Origin: Neckera pumila
Lineage: Eukaryota > Streptophyta > Bryopsida > Hypnales > Neckeraceae
Assembly: GCA_963969595.1 (NCBI GenBank)
Contig: OZ018409.1
Span: 20,616,975-20,680,974, forward strand
Direction: 5' to 3'
DNA: 64,000 nt
Below are positions 17,133-29,571 of the stretch, piece by piece. The position numbers were made by a program, and so were the translations under genes. The first letter of the stretch is position 1, and each line of letters starts with the position of its first letter. A model generated the notes under the pieces. That model had not been told where the DNA came from. It made no database searches and saw only the letters and a list, made by a program, of their open reading frames with translations.

Positions 17133-18053
17133 CCCCTAAAGGACCAAGGCCTTTTTTCTGCCAAAAAACTCTCAAAACTGCCATTTCTAGAGCAAAGAGG
17201 AAAAAAACTTAAAAATTGTATTTTTTGCACATCTAACCATAGGATCTTATACCTAACTAGTATGACAATGTGTGGAAAAAATTTCAGAATTTTTGACCGC
17301 ACAAATTGCAAGATATCTGCGTTTGAAGTGAAAAAAACAAGATTTTCAGCACATTGCAGGACTAGATTTTTTGACTTTGAACATTTTTAACTTAAATATT
17401 TTGCACTACAGATTTTTGAGCTTTAAATATTTATAGTGGAGAATTGAGTTGAGAGTCTAGGAAAGAAAAAGAATTTCAAAAAAACTTAATTGTCATTCTT
17501 AAAAAAATTGTTAAGTAGAAGATAGTACAAGATAGAAGGAAAATCTAAAATCTTAATATCTTTTAGATGGAATTAAAATGCACTAATCTCAATAGTGAGA
17601 TCGTTCTAGCAAAAAACTAACCATGTGGAACTTCTTTTTTTGAAAAAATTGCAAAAACTACATTCTAAAATGAATCCTACAAGTTACTTTTTTCTAGAAG
17701 ATGCTCTAATTGCTCAAAAAATAAGATTGTCCATAACTTTCTCATAAAAAATCCAAATGAAATGAATCAAAGCTTCCCAAATAGGCAAAAATATAAAATA
17801 TAAAGAAAAAAGAATTTAAGAAAAATTAAATTTTTTGCAAAATTTTTTTTGTTGCCCTCTCTCGCCTGTTTTGAGCTTATTTGGGCATATCTTTTGTTCC
17901 TAGGCACCGATTGAAAAAAAAGTTATATTCTCATGAAGCTTATCAATTCTTCTATCTTCAAAAAAAGTTTCAAAAAATCACGACAAAAATTAGCCCATAG
18001 GTACTTGCCCGAAATCCCATTTGTCCCCTGAAGGGACAATAGTCCTTTAGGGG
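17133..18053 (+). mobile_element. TTAA-flanked element, subfamily A (copy 2)
   Basis: 921 bp. Begins CCCCTAAAGGACCAAGGCC and ends AGTCCTTTAGGGG, with TTAA at 17129-17132 and 18054-18057. All subfamily A landmarks are present in order. No coding capacity. Confidence 0.85.
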
Positions 18054-18057
18054 TTAA

Positions 18058-21000
18058 AATAAACATTGGCAAGGCTCATGGTCGCTAGTTCACTACTTTC
18101 ACAATAGCTTTGTGCATTGCCCACATGCAGAAAATGCATTGATTTTAAAATATGTACACCTCTAATCAATATTGTCCCATCCGTCAATACTACTCCATCT
18201 AGATTTGAACTAAAAAGTATTACAAAAATCTAGATATTGATTATACAATATGTACACAATCAAAACATGAGAGTCTACAAGAGCCTAGCATTGATTTTTA
18301 ATACATCTAGGGACATTACAAATTTAGAAGTTCATTACTTGTTCACAAGGTGTTCAAATAATGCATGCCAAAACAATAACCTCTAAAATCCCTAGCAACC
18401 AAATTATGGTTTTTGAGGTTTGGTCAATTGCTTTAGTTTGACCTTTGGATTAATCAGAAGCAAAACTTTAGTTTTGTATAAGCATTTGTAATATATATCT
18501 TGAAAATATAATTTGTGAATAAGAGTGAGCTTATATGCATTTTTTATTACATTTTTGCCACCATAGTAGAAAACTGATTATGGAACCTCAGTGAGAGTAC
18601 CAAAGTTTGGAATTGAAGGCCTTTATGGGCACCAAGTTTTGGGTCTCTCATTGGTGCCTTGAGACCAACTTTTCTATTGATGCAAATTGTGATAGAATCT
18701 TCATTTGTTGTCAATAAGGTCTAATAAAATTAATTTATATGCTATAATAGTAACTATGCTTGATTGTAATGATTATAGGTGTGCATATTTTAGAGTTTAA
18801 AACTTAAAAGCAATCTACATGGATAAAAGGAAACGTATCAACAATCACCCCATTTTGCATTCCTAGTACAGCACTCTCTAAAACTAAAATTAAAAGAGGC
18901 ATCAATACATACTTAGACTTGAACTTTGAAGTACTTACAAAGCCATCCCAATCAAAGCATGAATGAGATTAGTAGTATAAGGGCACCAAGACAAGACACA
19001 AATCACTCAAGTGATTAGCCATGTAAGTTAGCCTATCTTTCCATATGTGTAGAAGAGATGCTCAAGGATTGATGTTCCTTCAAACCAACTTTGATGAATT
19101 TGGCTTGTCATTTCCATCTATTATAATGTTGGGTCCCTCTATAGATTTCTAATCACAATCAAGTTTGAGATGACTGAATATGTACATTTCTTTGTAATGT
19201 CACCTTGTTCAGTATCTTCTCTACTCTTATCAAATCTTAGCAATCTAATGGATCCAACATTAGACTTTTTTTGTGTGTGTTAAAGAAGATGAGTTCAAGA
19301 GGCTATTGCAAGCAAAATCACTGCTTGAACCTTGTGGAACGGATGGAAAAGTTCTAATTTTTTCTAGATATGAACAATTTTAGGAGAGGCAAAATTATGG
19401 TGTTTCGAAGATGTGTGAAACTTTAATTTAATTTGATGTCCAAATAGTCCCAAAGAATCAAAAGCCCTCCAAAAATTGTATAAAATGCATCTGTATTGAT
19501 TATTCTAAACAACCACATTTAATCGCACTAAAATAGCTTTTTGTAATGGTTTAACATTTAAAAAACACTAGAATGTTTTATAATGGTCACTAATTCACTC
19601 CATTAATAGCACTAGCAACTTAGATAATGGCCACTCTTTGTCTGATTTTGTCAAAATCTAAATTATTCAAGAATGGTTGTTTTAAGATGAATGCAAGATT
19701 GTAATGGGTCCATTTCTAAAGGTTCCTAGCTATTTGGAATAGGCCAAATGTCCAAAATGAGCCTTTTTATTTTATAATAAGAGCTAATGAATGGTTCTAA
19801 ATTTGGAGGGGCTTCTACTTTATATTCCCAAATGTGGACATATATTGCCAAAAATGAAACATTGCTCAATACCAATTTAAAGGTTATTTTGTACTTTCAT
19901 TATCATAGCTTGTTATGTTATAAGAATCTATACATAAATGTAAAATAAAATACAATATATTCTAATAAAGTGTGAGGATTCTGATCCAACTTTTTAATTT
20001 TTTTGACCTTGAATATAAATTTTCATTTTTTGTGCAACCAATTATTGACTATCACAATGTTACTAGTACTGAGTTTTTGTATTCACTTTCTTGTTGTTTT
20101 GTTCATAGTTAGATGGAATTCCATCCAAATTAAATAATCAGCATAAAAGATAATATAGAAATGTCACCTAATAAATGCAAGCTTCTCTTGTGAAATCATG
20201 TGCATTATTAATGCCTAGGATTTAAGTTTTGTGTATTGAACACTAGGGAAAGTTATAATAGATTTCAATGAACTTTCTAAATTCTAGACTTCATTCCTAA
20301 TCCCTTATACTGCGTCCTTATTTTATTGATAGAAAGTTTGAAGCTTAGATGACAACTCAAAGTTCTTCTTTCCATTCTTATCTATTGAATTGCATTTGAA
20401 ATTAGTTATTTGAAAGATTCTAAATAAAATTGCCACATCTTTTGTTCAATAATAGCTAGAAAATATTTGAGAAAAGAATGTATTTTTAATATCATCTACA
20501 ACCAAATGTCAGTCATTGATTCACCTAAATCATCCCACTTGTTTTTAATTACAAATGGAAATTTTATTTTTGATGAAACTGTAAGATTGAATTTACAATC
20601 ATTAGGCATTGTATTTAATTACTCTCATGTTATTAGTGGTGAAATTCCTAAAATCAACCTTTTAAGCTAATTTGCACCTATTCAATCAAAATTATTATCT
20701 AAATTTATTTTTATCTTGTAGGAAAGTAGGAATAATATACCTTCTCTCTATAAAGAGATTTTTGGAAACTTTAGTTGTAAAGTTATAATTTGAAGATGCT
20801 TGCAAAGCGTCATATAGGTCAGTCGGCATTTTGAAATCTTAACAAAAAGATTATAAAACCAAATACTAAAGTTTCTATCACTTGTAGCCATGTTGGCCTA
20901 TATATAAAGGAATTTTTTATGAAAAATCCTAAATTAAATTGATAATGCTTCAAAAACCTTTAAGTGATTTAAAATGGGAGGCAAAATATTTTAAGGTATT

Positions 21001-21229
21001 TGAAAATAGAATTATACATTGTAGTTGCCTTCCTTCAATTGCAAGACCTACTAAATGTTATACACGTTTTTCATTGTGATAATTGTTGTAGTCATATAAG
21101 GACCCAATTGAATCAAAATCAGACTGGGAAAGGGGAAGAATAGTGTCCCCTTCTAATGCCTATAAATCTACATTGGAACTATATGTATTTTTCTTTGACC
21201 ACCTATAGCATACTTGAATTTTTGTATTT
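18058..21229. other. AT-rich intergenic desert, nothing recognised
   Basis: More than 3 kb of AT-rich DNA without recognisable coding sequence, RNA gene or paired repeat ends. It could be old, unrecognisable transposon remains. Confidence 0.45.
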
Positions 21230-22270
21230 AATTGATTCAATTTTTAGAATATTCTTCAATTCATCCATTTTGTATGAAAAAAAACTTGAAAATTAGATGT
21301 ATTATGACCAATGATTTATATGACAACAATGGACCAATTTGTCTATTCTTGAGCAAAAAAACATTCAAAAGTGGTGCAGCAAAATTTCAAGGAATATATA
21401 AAGGTAGATTTCTTCTTTTTGGATGACATTATTAACTTTTTTGGAATTTAAAACTTAACTTTTATCCATGCTTTCATATTTCATTCATTTTAGAGATGTA
21501 AATAGCTTTGTTATTCCTTTGAAGGTCAATTTTGGCACTACCCAATAAAAATGAATTGAAAATTCACTCCTATGTACAAAAATGAGGGAAATGAGGAGCA
21601 CCATGCAACCCAAGACTTCCAATTAAGAATTTTTCTAGCGATTTATCACTTGAATCCAATGATTTAAAAAAAATAATATTTGACAATGTATTTTCTATTT
21701 TGCAACAAATGAAATCGGTAAATTCCAACAAAATCTTTGGATAGTAGCACTCAATTTTGTTGAGTAAGTGATTTATCATCCCCATTTTGCATGTTTCATT
21801 CATATCCATAGATATGAATATTTTTTTCTTTCTGTTGAAGATCATTTTTTTGCATTGCCTAAAATAAATGAAATAAATATTCTATTCCTATTCTATTTTT
21901 ATTAGATAAAAAAAATTGTGAGTATGCAATCAAGAGTCCGAGGTTTCTTTCCATGGATAATTTTAGAACAATGGTTTTTCAAAAGCTATATAATTTTTTA
22001 GGGAGAATTTGCCATTATAATAAAATATTCACTACAAAATTCTATAAAATCTTTATAGTATATATCTCTCTATTTTGTATGAATGTATGCACACTTGAAT
22101 GAATAGACAAGTAATAATCTACATTTTGTATGTTTCATCCAAATCTATAGATGTAAAGAGCTTCATGACTCAAGAGAAGATTGTTGTTTGTACCGCCTAT
22201 AATAAATGAAATAAAATATACTGTTCTCATCCATGAAGATGAATGCATTGGAAAGTGTATAGCCAAAAGT
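21230..22270. repeat. Degenerate tandem repeat, unit about 310-330 bp
   Basis: A block with TTTCATTCAT / ATAGATATGAA followed by a GCCTAAAATAAATGAAATAAA-like tail recurs near 21470, 21785 and 22115, with a weaker start near 21240. A related stretch (AGGAGCTTCATGCCTCCAGT) appears again at 24927-24990. Confidence 0.45.
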
Positions 22271-22561
22271 GTGTAGACAATAAGGATTTTTTGCGAAGCA
22301 ATATATATCTCAAAATTGATAATTTCTATGAGGTAATGTTTGGCAAGACATTCTTATTTTTGCAATGAATTAATCCCTAATGAGTTCTTTGATGTTTACA
22401 GGCCCAAAATTTCTTCAAAATACTTGTGCTCAAAAGAAGGCTAAAATTGTCGTCTATATTTATTTTTTTAACAAATTCAACCATAGGATCTTTTAATTAA
22501 CTTGTTCAAGTACATCCTTCCAAAATTTTAGAGTGAAAGTCTTCAATGATTACAAGTTTAA

Positions 22562-23484
22562 CCCCTAAAGACCGAGGCCCTTTTTCTGCCAAAAAACACT
22601 TAGAACTGCCATTTCTATAGCAAAAAGTAAATAAAATTGAAAAATGTTTTTTTCTTCCACATCTAACCATAGGATCTTACACCTAACTAGTATGAGAGTG
22701 TGTGGAAAAAATTTCAGAATTTTCGACCGCACAGATTGCAAGATATCTGCGTTTAAAGTGAAAAAAACAAGTTTTTCAACACATTGCGGGACTAGATTTT
22801 TTGACTTTGAACATTTTAAACTTAAAATTTTTGCACTATAGATTTTTGAGCTTTAAATCTTTGTAATGGAGAATTGAGTTAAGAGTCTAGGAAAAAAAAT
22901 TAAATCCAAAAAAACTTAATTTTCATTCTTTTAAAAATTGTTAAGTAGAAGTAGGCACGAGATAGAAGAGAAATCTAAAATATTAATATCTTTTATATGG
23001 AATCAAAAAACACTAATTCCAATGGTGAAATTGTTCTAGCAAGTAATATAAACCATGAAAAAAAATTAAAACTAAAAAACTTGAAAAAATGCATTTAGAA
23101 ATGCATCCTAGAAGTTATTTTTTTCAAGAAGATGTTCTAACTGCCCAAAAAACAAGAATGTCCATAACTTTCTCATAACAAATCCAAATTAAATGAATCA
23201 AAGCTTTTCAAAATAGACAAAAATATAATCGATGAAAAAAAATATCATATTCTTTTTTAAAATTTTTGTCCATTTTTTTTGCTGCCCACCGTCCCCTGAT
23301 TTGAGCTTATTTGGTCATAACTTTTTTTCCCGGGCACCGATTGTAGAAAAAATTATATTCCCACAAAGCTTATTAGTTTTTCTATCTTCCAAAAAAGTTT
23401 CAAAACATCACGACAAAATTTCAGCCCATAGGTACCTGCCTGAAAACGCATTTGCCCCCCAAAGGGACAACGGTCCTTTAGGGG
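22562..23484 (+). mobile_element. TTAA-flanked element, subfamily A (copy 3)
   Basis: 923 bp. Begins CCCCTAAAGACCGAGGCCC and ends CGGTCCTTTAGGGG, with TTAA at 22558-22561 and 23485-23488. Very similar to copies 1 and 2, including the CTAACTAGTATGAGAGTGTG block. Confidence 0.85.
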
Positions 23485-23810
23485 TTAATGTGCCTGCGCT
23501 TCAAAGAATAGTTTTTTTTAGTCCTTTCTAAAGGTGAAGTTTTGACTTTTCAACAATTTTAGAAAAAAATGCCTATGTCTAAAATTTGCACAATTTAGCT
23601 AATATTTTGGAAAATGGATTGAGAATACATGTGATAATCTTAACCAAAAATACTTTCATATTCATCTTTAAAAATAATTACTCCAAAGTATGAAAATATC
23701 CAAAGTAGGCTCATTAGTCCTTTAGGGTTTAAATCACTACATCCTACATTATCTTTAGAGAGTATTGCTTAATTCGAACAAATTAGTTATCCTTCATAAT
23801 TTTGGATGAA

Positions 23811-24440
23811 TCTATGTCCACTTGGATGAATCAACAAATTATCATTCAAAATGCTTCATCCATGTCTATTGCAATAGTAGGGGAAGTCACTGACCTTTCA
23901 ATGATTCACTACAATATTACTCTGTCTTGCTAAGGCAAATATAGAATCTTTCAGCAAGTTCATTGCAAGTCTTTCTAGCATAAATCATGCGCTGTTGTTG
24001 TTGCATTGTCATTAAAATTGCTAAATTCAACATTCAAACAATGACTGCCCCGAATGTCTATGTATGTCCATTTGGATGAGTCAACAACTTATCATTCAAA
24101 ACGCTTCATCAATGTCTATTGCTATAGTAGGTGGGGGGTGGGTGGGTGGGTTTCTAGTGATTTGTGGTTGTTGTTGTTAAATAATTTCAGTCTGTCCAGA
24201 TCGATCCCTCTGTAGATGCGCCAACAATGTAAGAGCATGTAACAAGCTACCATTCCAAAATAAACAACGCTGATAGTAAAGGAAGTCAACCTTTCAATGA
24301 ACTCACTACAACGCTATTCTGCCTCAAGGGTGAGTATGAAATCTTTCAAAGAATTCATTAAGAGTCTCCCTACCGCAAACCCTGTCATATTATGTTGCCA
24401 TCAAACTTGCTGAATTCACCATAAGTTACAAATTGTAACT
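23811..24440. repeat. Imperfect direct repeat, unit about 245 bp, two to three copies
   Basis: TCTATGTCCACTTGGATGA (23811) and its counterpart at 24057 begin two units sharing TTATCATTCAAAA, GCTTCATC and TGTCTATTG blocks. A more diverged third unit follows (GAAGTCAACCTTTCAATGA near 24281 matches the first unit near 23884). Confidence 0.6.
24133..24150 (+). other. G-quadruplex motif
   Basis: A run of six G followed by three GGG runs, each separated by a single T. One-base loops fit a very stable parallel quadruplex. It lies inside the second unit of the direct repeat and is absent from the first. Confidence 0.7.
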
Positions 24441-24461
24441 GCCCCTACATTTAATGTTTAA

Positions 24462-24922
24462 GAACACCTCTAGTAGTCTGCGCTAGACTGCTAGAGATCG
24501 CGCTTAGACTAATTGAAGAAGTCATCGTGTTGTTGGGACCCCAACAATACCTGCCTTTCTTCCGTGTTATCACCAATCGTGTCAAGAAGAGATGGAAATC
24601 AAGGCCTGCATAGTTTCAAGGTGCAGAGTGATGAGCCACTTCCACGCGTCACTCCCCAAACCCATAGCTCAATGCAACCTTGTCCCCATTCAATGCCCAA
24701 CGAGACTCCTCTATTGAATAGAAGTCTAATTTTTTTTCTTTTTGTCAGTATCATGGCTCAAGTCAAATGACCAAGGCACAACAACTTGAGGTGTGGGACA
24801 CAAGAAGTGACACCGCAAGCGTTGAGAAATGACATAGGCTATAGCTGGTGGGATGCCACATCTCTCCACTCCGTGCCAAACCCTTTAACGTTGCAGTGTG
24901 GCGCGGACTGCTGGAGATGCTC
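24462..24922. mobile_element. PIF/Harbinger-like MITE
   Basis: 461 bp. Left end GAACACCTCTAGTAGTCTGC and right end (reverse complement) GAGCATCTCCAGCAGTCCGC are imperfect inverted repeats of about 24 bp. TAA flanks both sides (24459-24461 and 24923-24925), as expected for PIF/Harbinger. The GAGCATCTCCAGCAG end is a recurrent plant MITE terminus. Confidence 0.7.
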
Positions 24923-24929
24923 TAAGATA

Positions 24930-25695
24930 TGCATGTAAGGAGCTTCATGCCTCCAGTGAAGATCGCTTTCTGCACTGCCCCAAAACACAAAAGGAAAAAA
25001 ACCCTGATGCCTTGGGCCAGATGCCCCATCAGCAGCAGCAGCCCTTCACTGTTCCGTTGCGATATTTTAGTTGAGTGAGCTCTGTCTTTGTCCGGCCCAG
25101 TCCGTTGGAGGCGACCGGCCAGCAAAACCTTCAGCCTACCGTTGGGCCTTCCGATCGCCCCACAACGGTCCATCACGTAGGACTGACTCCACATTGCTAC
25201 TGTTTACTATAAAGTCCCTGCACCATCCTTCGCACCAACACTGTTCTCTCACTTTGCCATTTTCAGACTCTCAAATTTCACATTTCCAGCTCCAAGTTTG
25301 ATTGCTGTTCGCGCTAGCTTGGTTGTGTTTACAAGCTCAATTTGCAAACTGGGTCCCAACTATAGATCGACTCCCAAGTCCCCCACTTCCAGTTCAAGTT
25401 TTCGTTGCTGTTAGCCACTGAGCTCTGATCAGTGCAAGTGTGTACTGTAGTTTGCCAGTGGTTACAAGGTCGATTTGCAACTGGGTCCCGAAAATTGGCT
25501 CTTTGTTCCATCTGTAGTCTCCTTGATACCCGACTTCTTGTTCCAATTTCTTATTGCTGTTCGCAACTGAGCTCTGATCGCTGGGAGTGTGAAGTTAGTC
25601 AGTGTTTACAAGCGCCGATTTGCACCTAGTTCCCGACATTCGATCGAGCTTATTATACTCTGTTTTCGTTCGTTCAGTTCTATTGTGAAGCGAAG
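24930..25695 (+). promoter_or_regulatory. Upstream region and 5' leader of the HMA-domain gene
   Basis: GC rises sharply here. From about 25296 to 25660 the leader has three imperfect tandem units, starting at 25331, 25464 and 25608 with ACAAG..GATTTGCA..TGG-type openings and repeating GAGCTCTGATC. No protein is suggested. Confidence 0.5.
25331..25660 (+). repeat. Three-copy tandem repeat in the HMA gene leader
   Basis: Units start at 25331, 25464 and 25608 (periods about 133 and 144 bp). Shared blocks include ATTTGCA, CTGGGTCCC, TTGCTGTT and CTGAGCTCTGATC. Confidence 0.8.
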
Positions 25696-27203
25696 ATGAT
25701 GACCATGACTGAGGTACGTAGATAGTTGTTCCATTTGAGATCGAGCTTGTGAATGATAGTGATTCTGCTTGAGAGCGCAATGTGGGCTAGAACTGTCACT
25801 GAATGGGGTCGTTTGTTGTGTTGCAGCTCTTCTACGGCCCAATTGAGCCCACATGGCTCGTGCACCCACAATACCGCAACGCAGCCAAGCGTCCGAACGG
25901 CCAACCCACGAATAACTTGGCCAACCCTTACCAAATTTACTCCGACGACGCCTTCACTTACAGACGCCACCCTTACATGCAGCAGAACGCCGTGCCTTAT
26001 ACCAACATGGTGCCCCAGGATGGGGCTGTCAGGGGCGCTGTGTACCCTTACCAGGCGCAGTACTTCGTTCATGGGGGTAATCCGAACGGGAATGTTATTG
26101 AAGGGATGAACCAGAAGCAAGTGCAAAGCCCTGCTAGAAATGGGGTTCTGCAGCCACGGAATGGGGTGAACATGCAGGTGAGACATGACTTCCTTCAGAA
26201 GATGCAGTACCTAAATCATGGCGCGCTGATGATAGAGCTTCGTGAGAATGACGAAGTTTTAACGAAATTGGCACTTGTGTAGCCTCAGATGTATGCCGGT
26301 TTCGTAAGCTTTGTGTGTGGTTTTTGAAAGGTTTTGAAAACTTGCAGTTAGGTTTTAAAGCTTTCTGGACTTGGATATCACCAGTTTGGCGATAATTTAA
26401 CTAAACTCTTGGGACTTTGTAATCTCAGATGTATGCTGGTTTCTTAAACTTTGTGTGTAGTTTTTGAACTTACAGTTAGTTTCTAAAGCATTCCGGACTT
26501 GCATGTCACCATTTTTGCGAAATTATAACGAAATTGGGACTTCGGAAACCTCAGACGTATGCCGGATTTCGTAATTTGCATGTGTGGTTTTTGAAAGGTT
26601 TGAAAACTTGCAGTCAGATTTTTCGCCATACGCTGTTTTGTAGTTTAACACTAACCTCGAAATTGGTTCGTGTGGGTGAACAGACGCTGCATTTCATGGT
26701 ACCTTTGTGCTGTGAGAAATGTGAAGAGAAGGTGAAGGATCAGCTTCTGGACTTGGACGGTAAGTCCCGAACTTATGCTGCTGTCTACGATGTGGCTACT
26801 TCGTTTCATATGATTTGGGAGTAATGCAGGCATTAGTGTCCACGGCGGCAGGAGTGCCGAAGCTTAAGGTTACTGCAAGAGTCTGTCATTCTGAGGATTC
26901 GATACAACTGACTTTTTTCAATTTCTGAACCTTCATGCAGATGTGCAACGGGTGACTTGCGACCAGTGGAAGCAGAAGGTGACTGTCACGAGCACCATAG
27001 CTCCGGAGAAGTTGCTGGCGCGTCTCCAGAAGCTCAAGAAGCGGTCCACTTTCTGGCCCCAACAAGTGTCGGGTGCCGTCAAAGTTTTCAACGGCAATCA
27101 GGTGAATCAGCAGGCCCAGCAGCAACAGAACAACAAGAGCAACAACCACAATGAGAGTCACATCCTCATCGATGAGAATAGTTTAGTGCAGGATGATTGT
27201 TAG
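25696..27203 (+). CDS. Heavy metal-associated (HMA) domain protein, HPP type
   Basis: Four exons (25696-25713, 25827-26177, 26684-26759, 26941-27203) with GT-AG borders and consistent phases give 235 residues. The start MMTMTE is a six-codon first exon preceded by a leader with no better start. Residues 7-123 are a Pro/Asn/Gln/Tyr-rich N-terminal segment without a known domain. An HMA fold follows (about 124-175), with the metal-binding CxxC at Cys133/Cys136 (LCCEKCEEKV) and a CDQWKQKVTV strand. The C-terminus is Gln/Asn-rich and ends DDC. It lacks a CaaX box, so the protein belongs with plain HPPs and not farnesylated HIPPs. Such proteins bind soft metals or act as metallochaperones or regulators. 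The metal cannot be inferred. Intron 2 carries three tandem units. Confidence 0.9.
26255..26640 (+). repeat. Three-copy tandem repeat inside intron 2 of the HMA gene
   Basis: Units are marked by CAGATGTATGCCGG-type starts at 26285, 26426 and 26552 (periods about 141 and 126 bp). Each is followed by a TTTGTGTGTGGTTTTTGAA-like block, and the first two by TCTGGACTTGGAT- or TCCGGACTTGCAT-type stretches. Confidence 0.85.
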
Positions 27204-28900
27204 TGAATGCTATGCCTCCGTCGTTTTCATGCTCTTGAAATAGATAGACTCGCGTATGTATATATCACAGCACCAAGTTTCGTATCTAGCAGGAAATAGT
27301 TTTTTCACGGTTAGCAGACGGTAGCCTTGATTTCAATCTTAAGAAATCATGGTCTAATAGATTGATCTTTGTTGACGGTGTGATGTCTGTCATCGCTTTT
27401 GACCACCACCCTCAAGATGTTTTGGTAGATGAGGAGGGTTGCCTACTGGCATGTAGTGGGGAAGCATACCAGAACTCGTGAACTAAACAAGAACCGATGT
27501 TTAATTAAATTCGTGTTAATTTCGTGCCGGCAGTGCTTCTACAGCATAGTTTGCCTGGTATTGGATTTTACAATCTCTTGAATTTCTTATTTTACTGAAT
27601 TGCAGATTAGGTCTAGTCTATTTCCTTTTATCACAGATAAATTTCAATTTTGAAAGAGCTGAGTAAAGAACAGAAAATGGAGAGAGTAAGCGAAGCGCAA
27701 CGGCATATTCTGTCAGTCAAATTTGGCAATGTTTAGCATATGTCACACTTTGATTAAGGTCTGCACTCTCAATAAATTACTGGAATTCAAGTCAAAGTAA
27801 AGGATGTGCAACACCCAATTGTTTGAAAGGTATCTAGCCTTGGCCATTTCACATCCAGACATCCGACTCTCAGTTTAATTTCCCCTAATTGCACTGTATG
27901 AGTACAACTTCCTTCTCAATTGCCTTAAACTATTCTCTCGTCTGGAACAAATTATGAAATTAATGCAACTGGTATACGACACAGTCGAACAAAATGTACG
28001 AAAACCACCTTCAAGTGATCACAACAAAACTGTAGCTCGCCTAAAGTATGTCTACCATTGATTCCTATATAGCATTCTTTCTTCTTTCCACACAGATACC
28101 CATATTCTATATGCTTGTTTCTTTTTCCATCAATGAGACAATAACAATTAGATGAAGTGCACTTTCCAAAAGAAATTCTAGCCTAGTGGACAGTTGAAAA
28201 TTGAAGGGTTAAAAGAGTAAGTGTTGAAAACCGCCATACCCAACCATTTGCATGAAATTTCTGAAGTATGATATGCTGTAGCCTCATTATTTTTTCTCTT
28301 TCACCTTGCTTCAGTAGGTGTCCATTTCGGTCGTTCACAGTCCAAATCTGTATGTTGTTGTGTCTACTTTACAATGATTTCTGATATGTTTCCAATTATA
28401 CTAATCTTGAGTTCTAATCCCACATCAAAGTTAGCAATACATTTGCTGGGTTCTTTTGAGGTGTAGACTGTGAGAAGTTAACAACTTGCATCTGGCTCTC
28501 TCTCACTGGTCAGAGACAAACTGAACACAAATGTCTCGTGAAATTCAAAAGCTGCAGTGTCTGTCATGCCAGTATTTCAAAGTACATTTTTTCTTTTGAA
28601 ACACATGGACAATTTCTATTGAAAGGGGAGTTCCAAAGTACGTTACTGTAATTCCCACAGTTCCAGAATTTTGATGCAGTCTTTTTACTTCCGTCCGTGG
28701 GAACCACGCACACCCAGCCGATGATGACGCTTGTTCCATCACGAAGGTCCCATCTGTGATAGTTTCAAAATGCTCCAGGTGGCGTGACACACTAATTACA
28801 ACCTTGCGCCTGGTTCAGTTAGTCAGACTTGAGTAGAAATTAAGGTTAGTCTGCTCTTACTGAAGCGACCTTTTAAGAGCTTATTATCTTTGGGGGGAAC
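27204..28900. other. HMA gene 3' flank and intergenic sequence
   Basis: The 3' UTR is probably within the first few hundred bases. Nothing else was recognised. Short open frames on both strands show no family resemblance. Confidence 0.4.
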
Positions 28901-28935
28901 TTAAACTCCTGGAAAAAAATTTCGGTAAACTTTTA

Positions 28936-29025
28936 TAGGAAGGAAAATGGAACTGGCATCTAATCCAAGTCGTTTCATGTTTTTTGGAACTTTGTGGAAT
29001 TAGTTACGATTTTTGAAGTTGAGAA
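28936..29025 (+). repeat. Fragment of a family D MITE
   Basis: CTAATCCAAGTCGTTTCATG followed by TTTTTTGGAACTTTGTGGAA matches the interior block of the elements at 10926 and 40602. No ends are recognised. Confidence 0.55.
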
Positions 29026-29571
29026 ATACAGTAGTCACTGAAGGTGACCGACCACCTCTTGAAATGCATACTATTGAAGAAAGCAAAATGTGTTTATGTG
29101 TTAGTGTTTGTTTTTTGAGCAAGGTTGCTTTAGAGCAAACTACCTTAGGCAACCAAAATCTCAATGTTGTGAACATGAAAACATCCAAAACCGTCAAAAT
29201 AAGCAATTCAACATAGTTGGAGGTACCTTTTTCTAAAAAAAAACATTTTTGTAGTATTAGCAATTGAAAATCATGAATTTAAGAAAACAAACTAGAATTT
29301 TTGAATAACACATGTAATTGCTATAAATTTTTATAGTGGAACTCCTTAGACCACTGGAAACAGTTTTGTTTTTTTAGAAAAGTGTCGCTAGAAGCTTGAG
29401 ATCACTAGAGCAAATCTGGAGGGAGGGAGTCGGACGGGATTAAACCTTCTGACAAGTGCGAAATTTTGTTCAAAAAAAATGTTGACTGGAACCATCACAT
29501 AGCATGACCCTAATACCAAAATTTAGAAAGTCAACAATCAACCAATTGCAATTAAGTCTGAAACTATTTAA

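Noticed and set aside
18058..22557. Possible LTR retrotransposon in the AT-rich desert
   Set aside because: No primer-binding site, polypurine tract, paired LTRs or gag-pol coding remnants could be found by eye.
25680..26186. 168-codon minus-strand open frame
   Set aside because: It is antisense to exon 2 of the HMA gene, which is supported by splice phases and the HMA motif.
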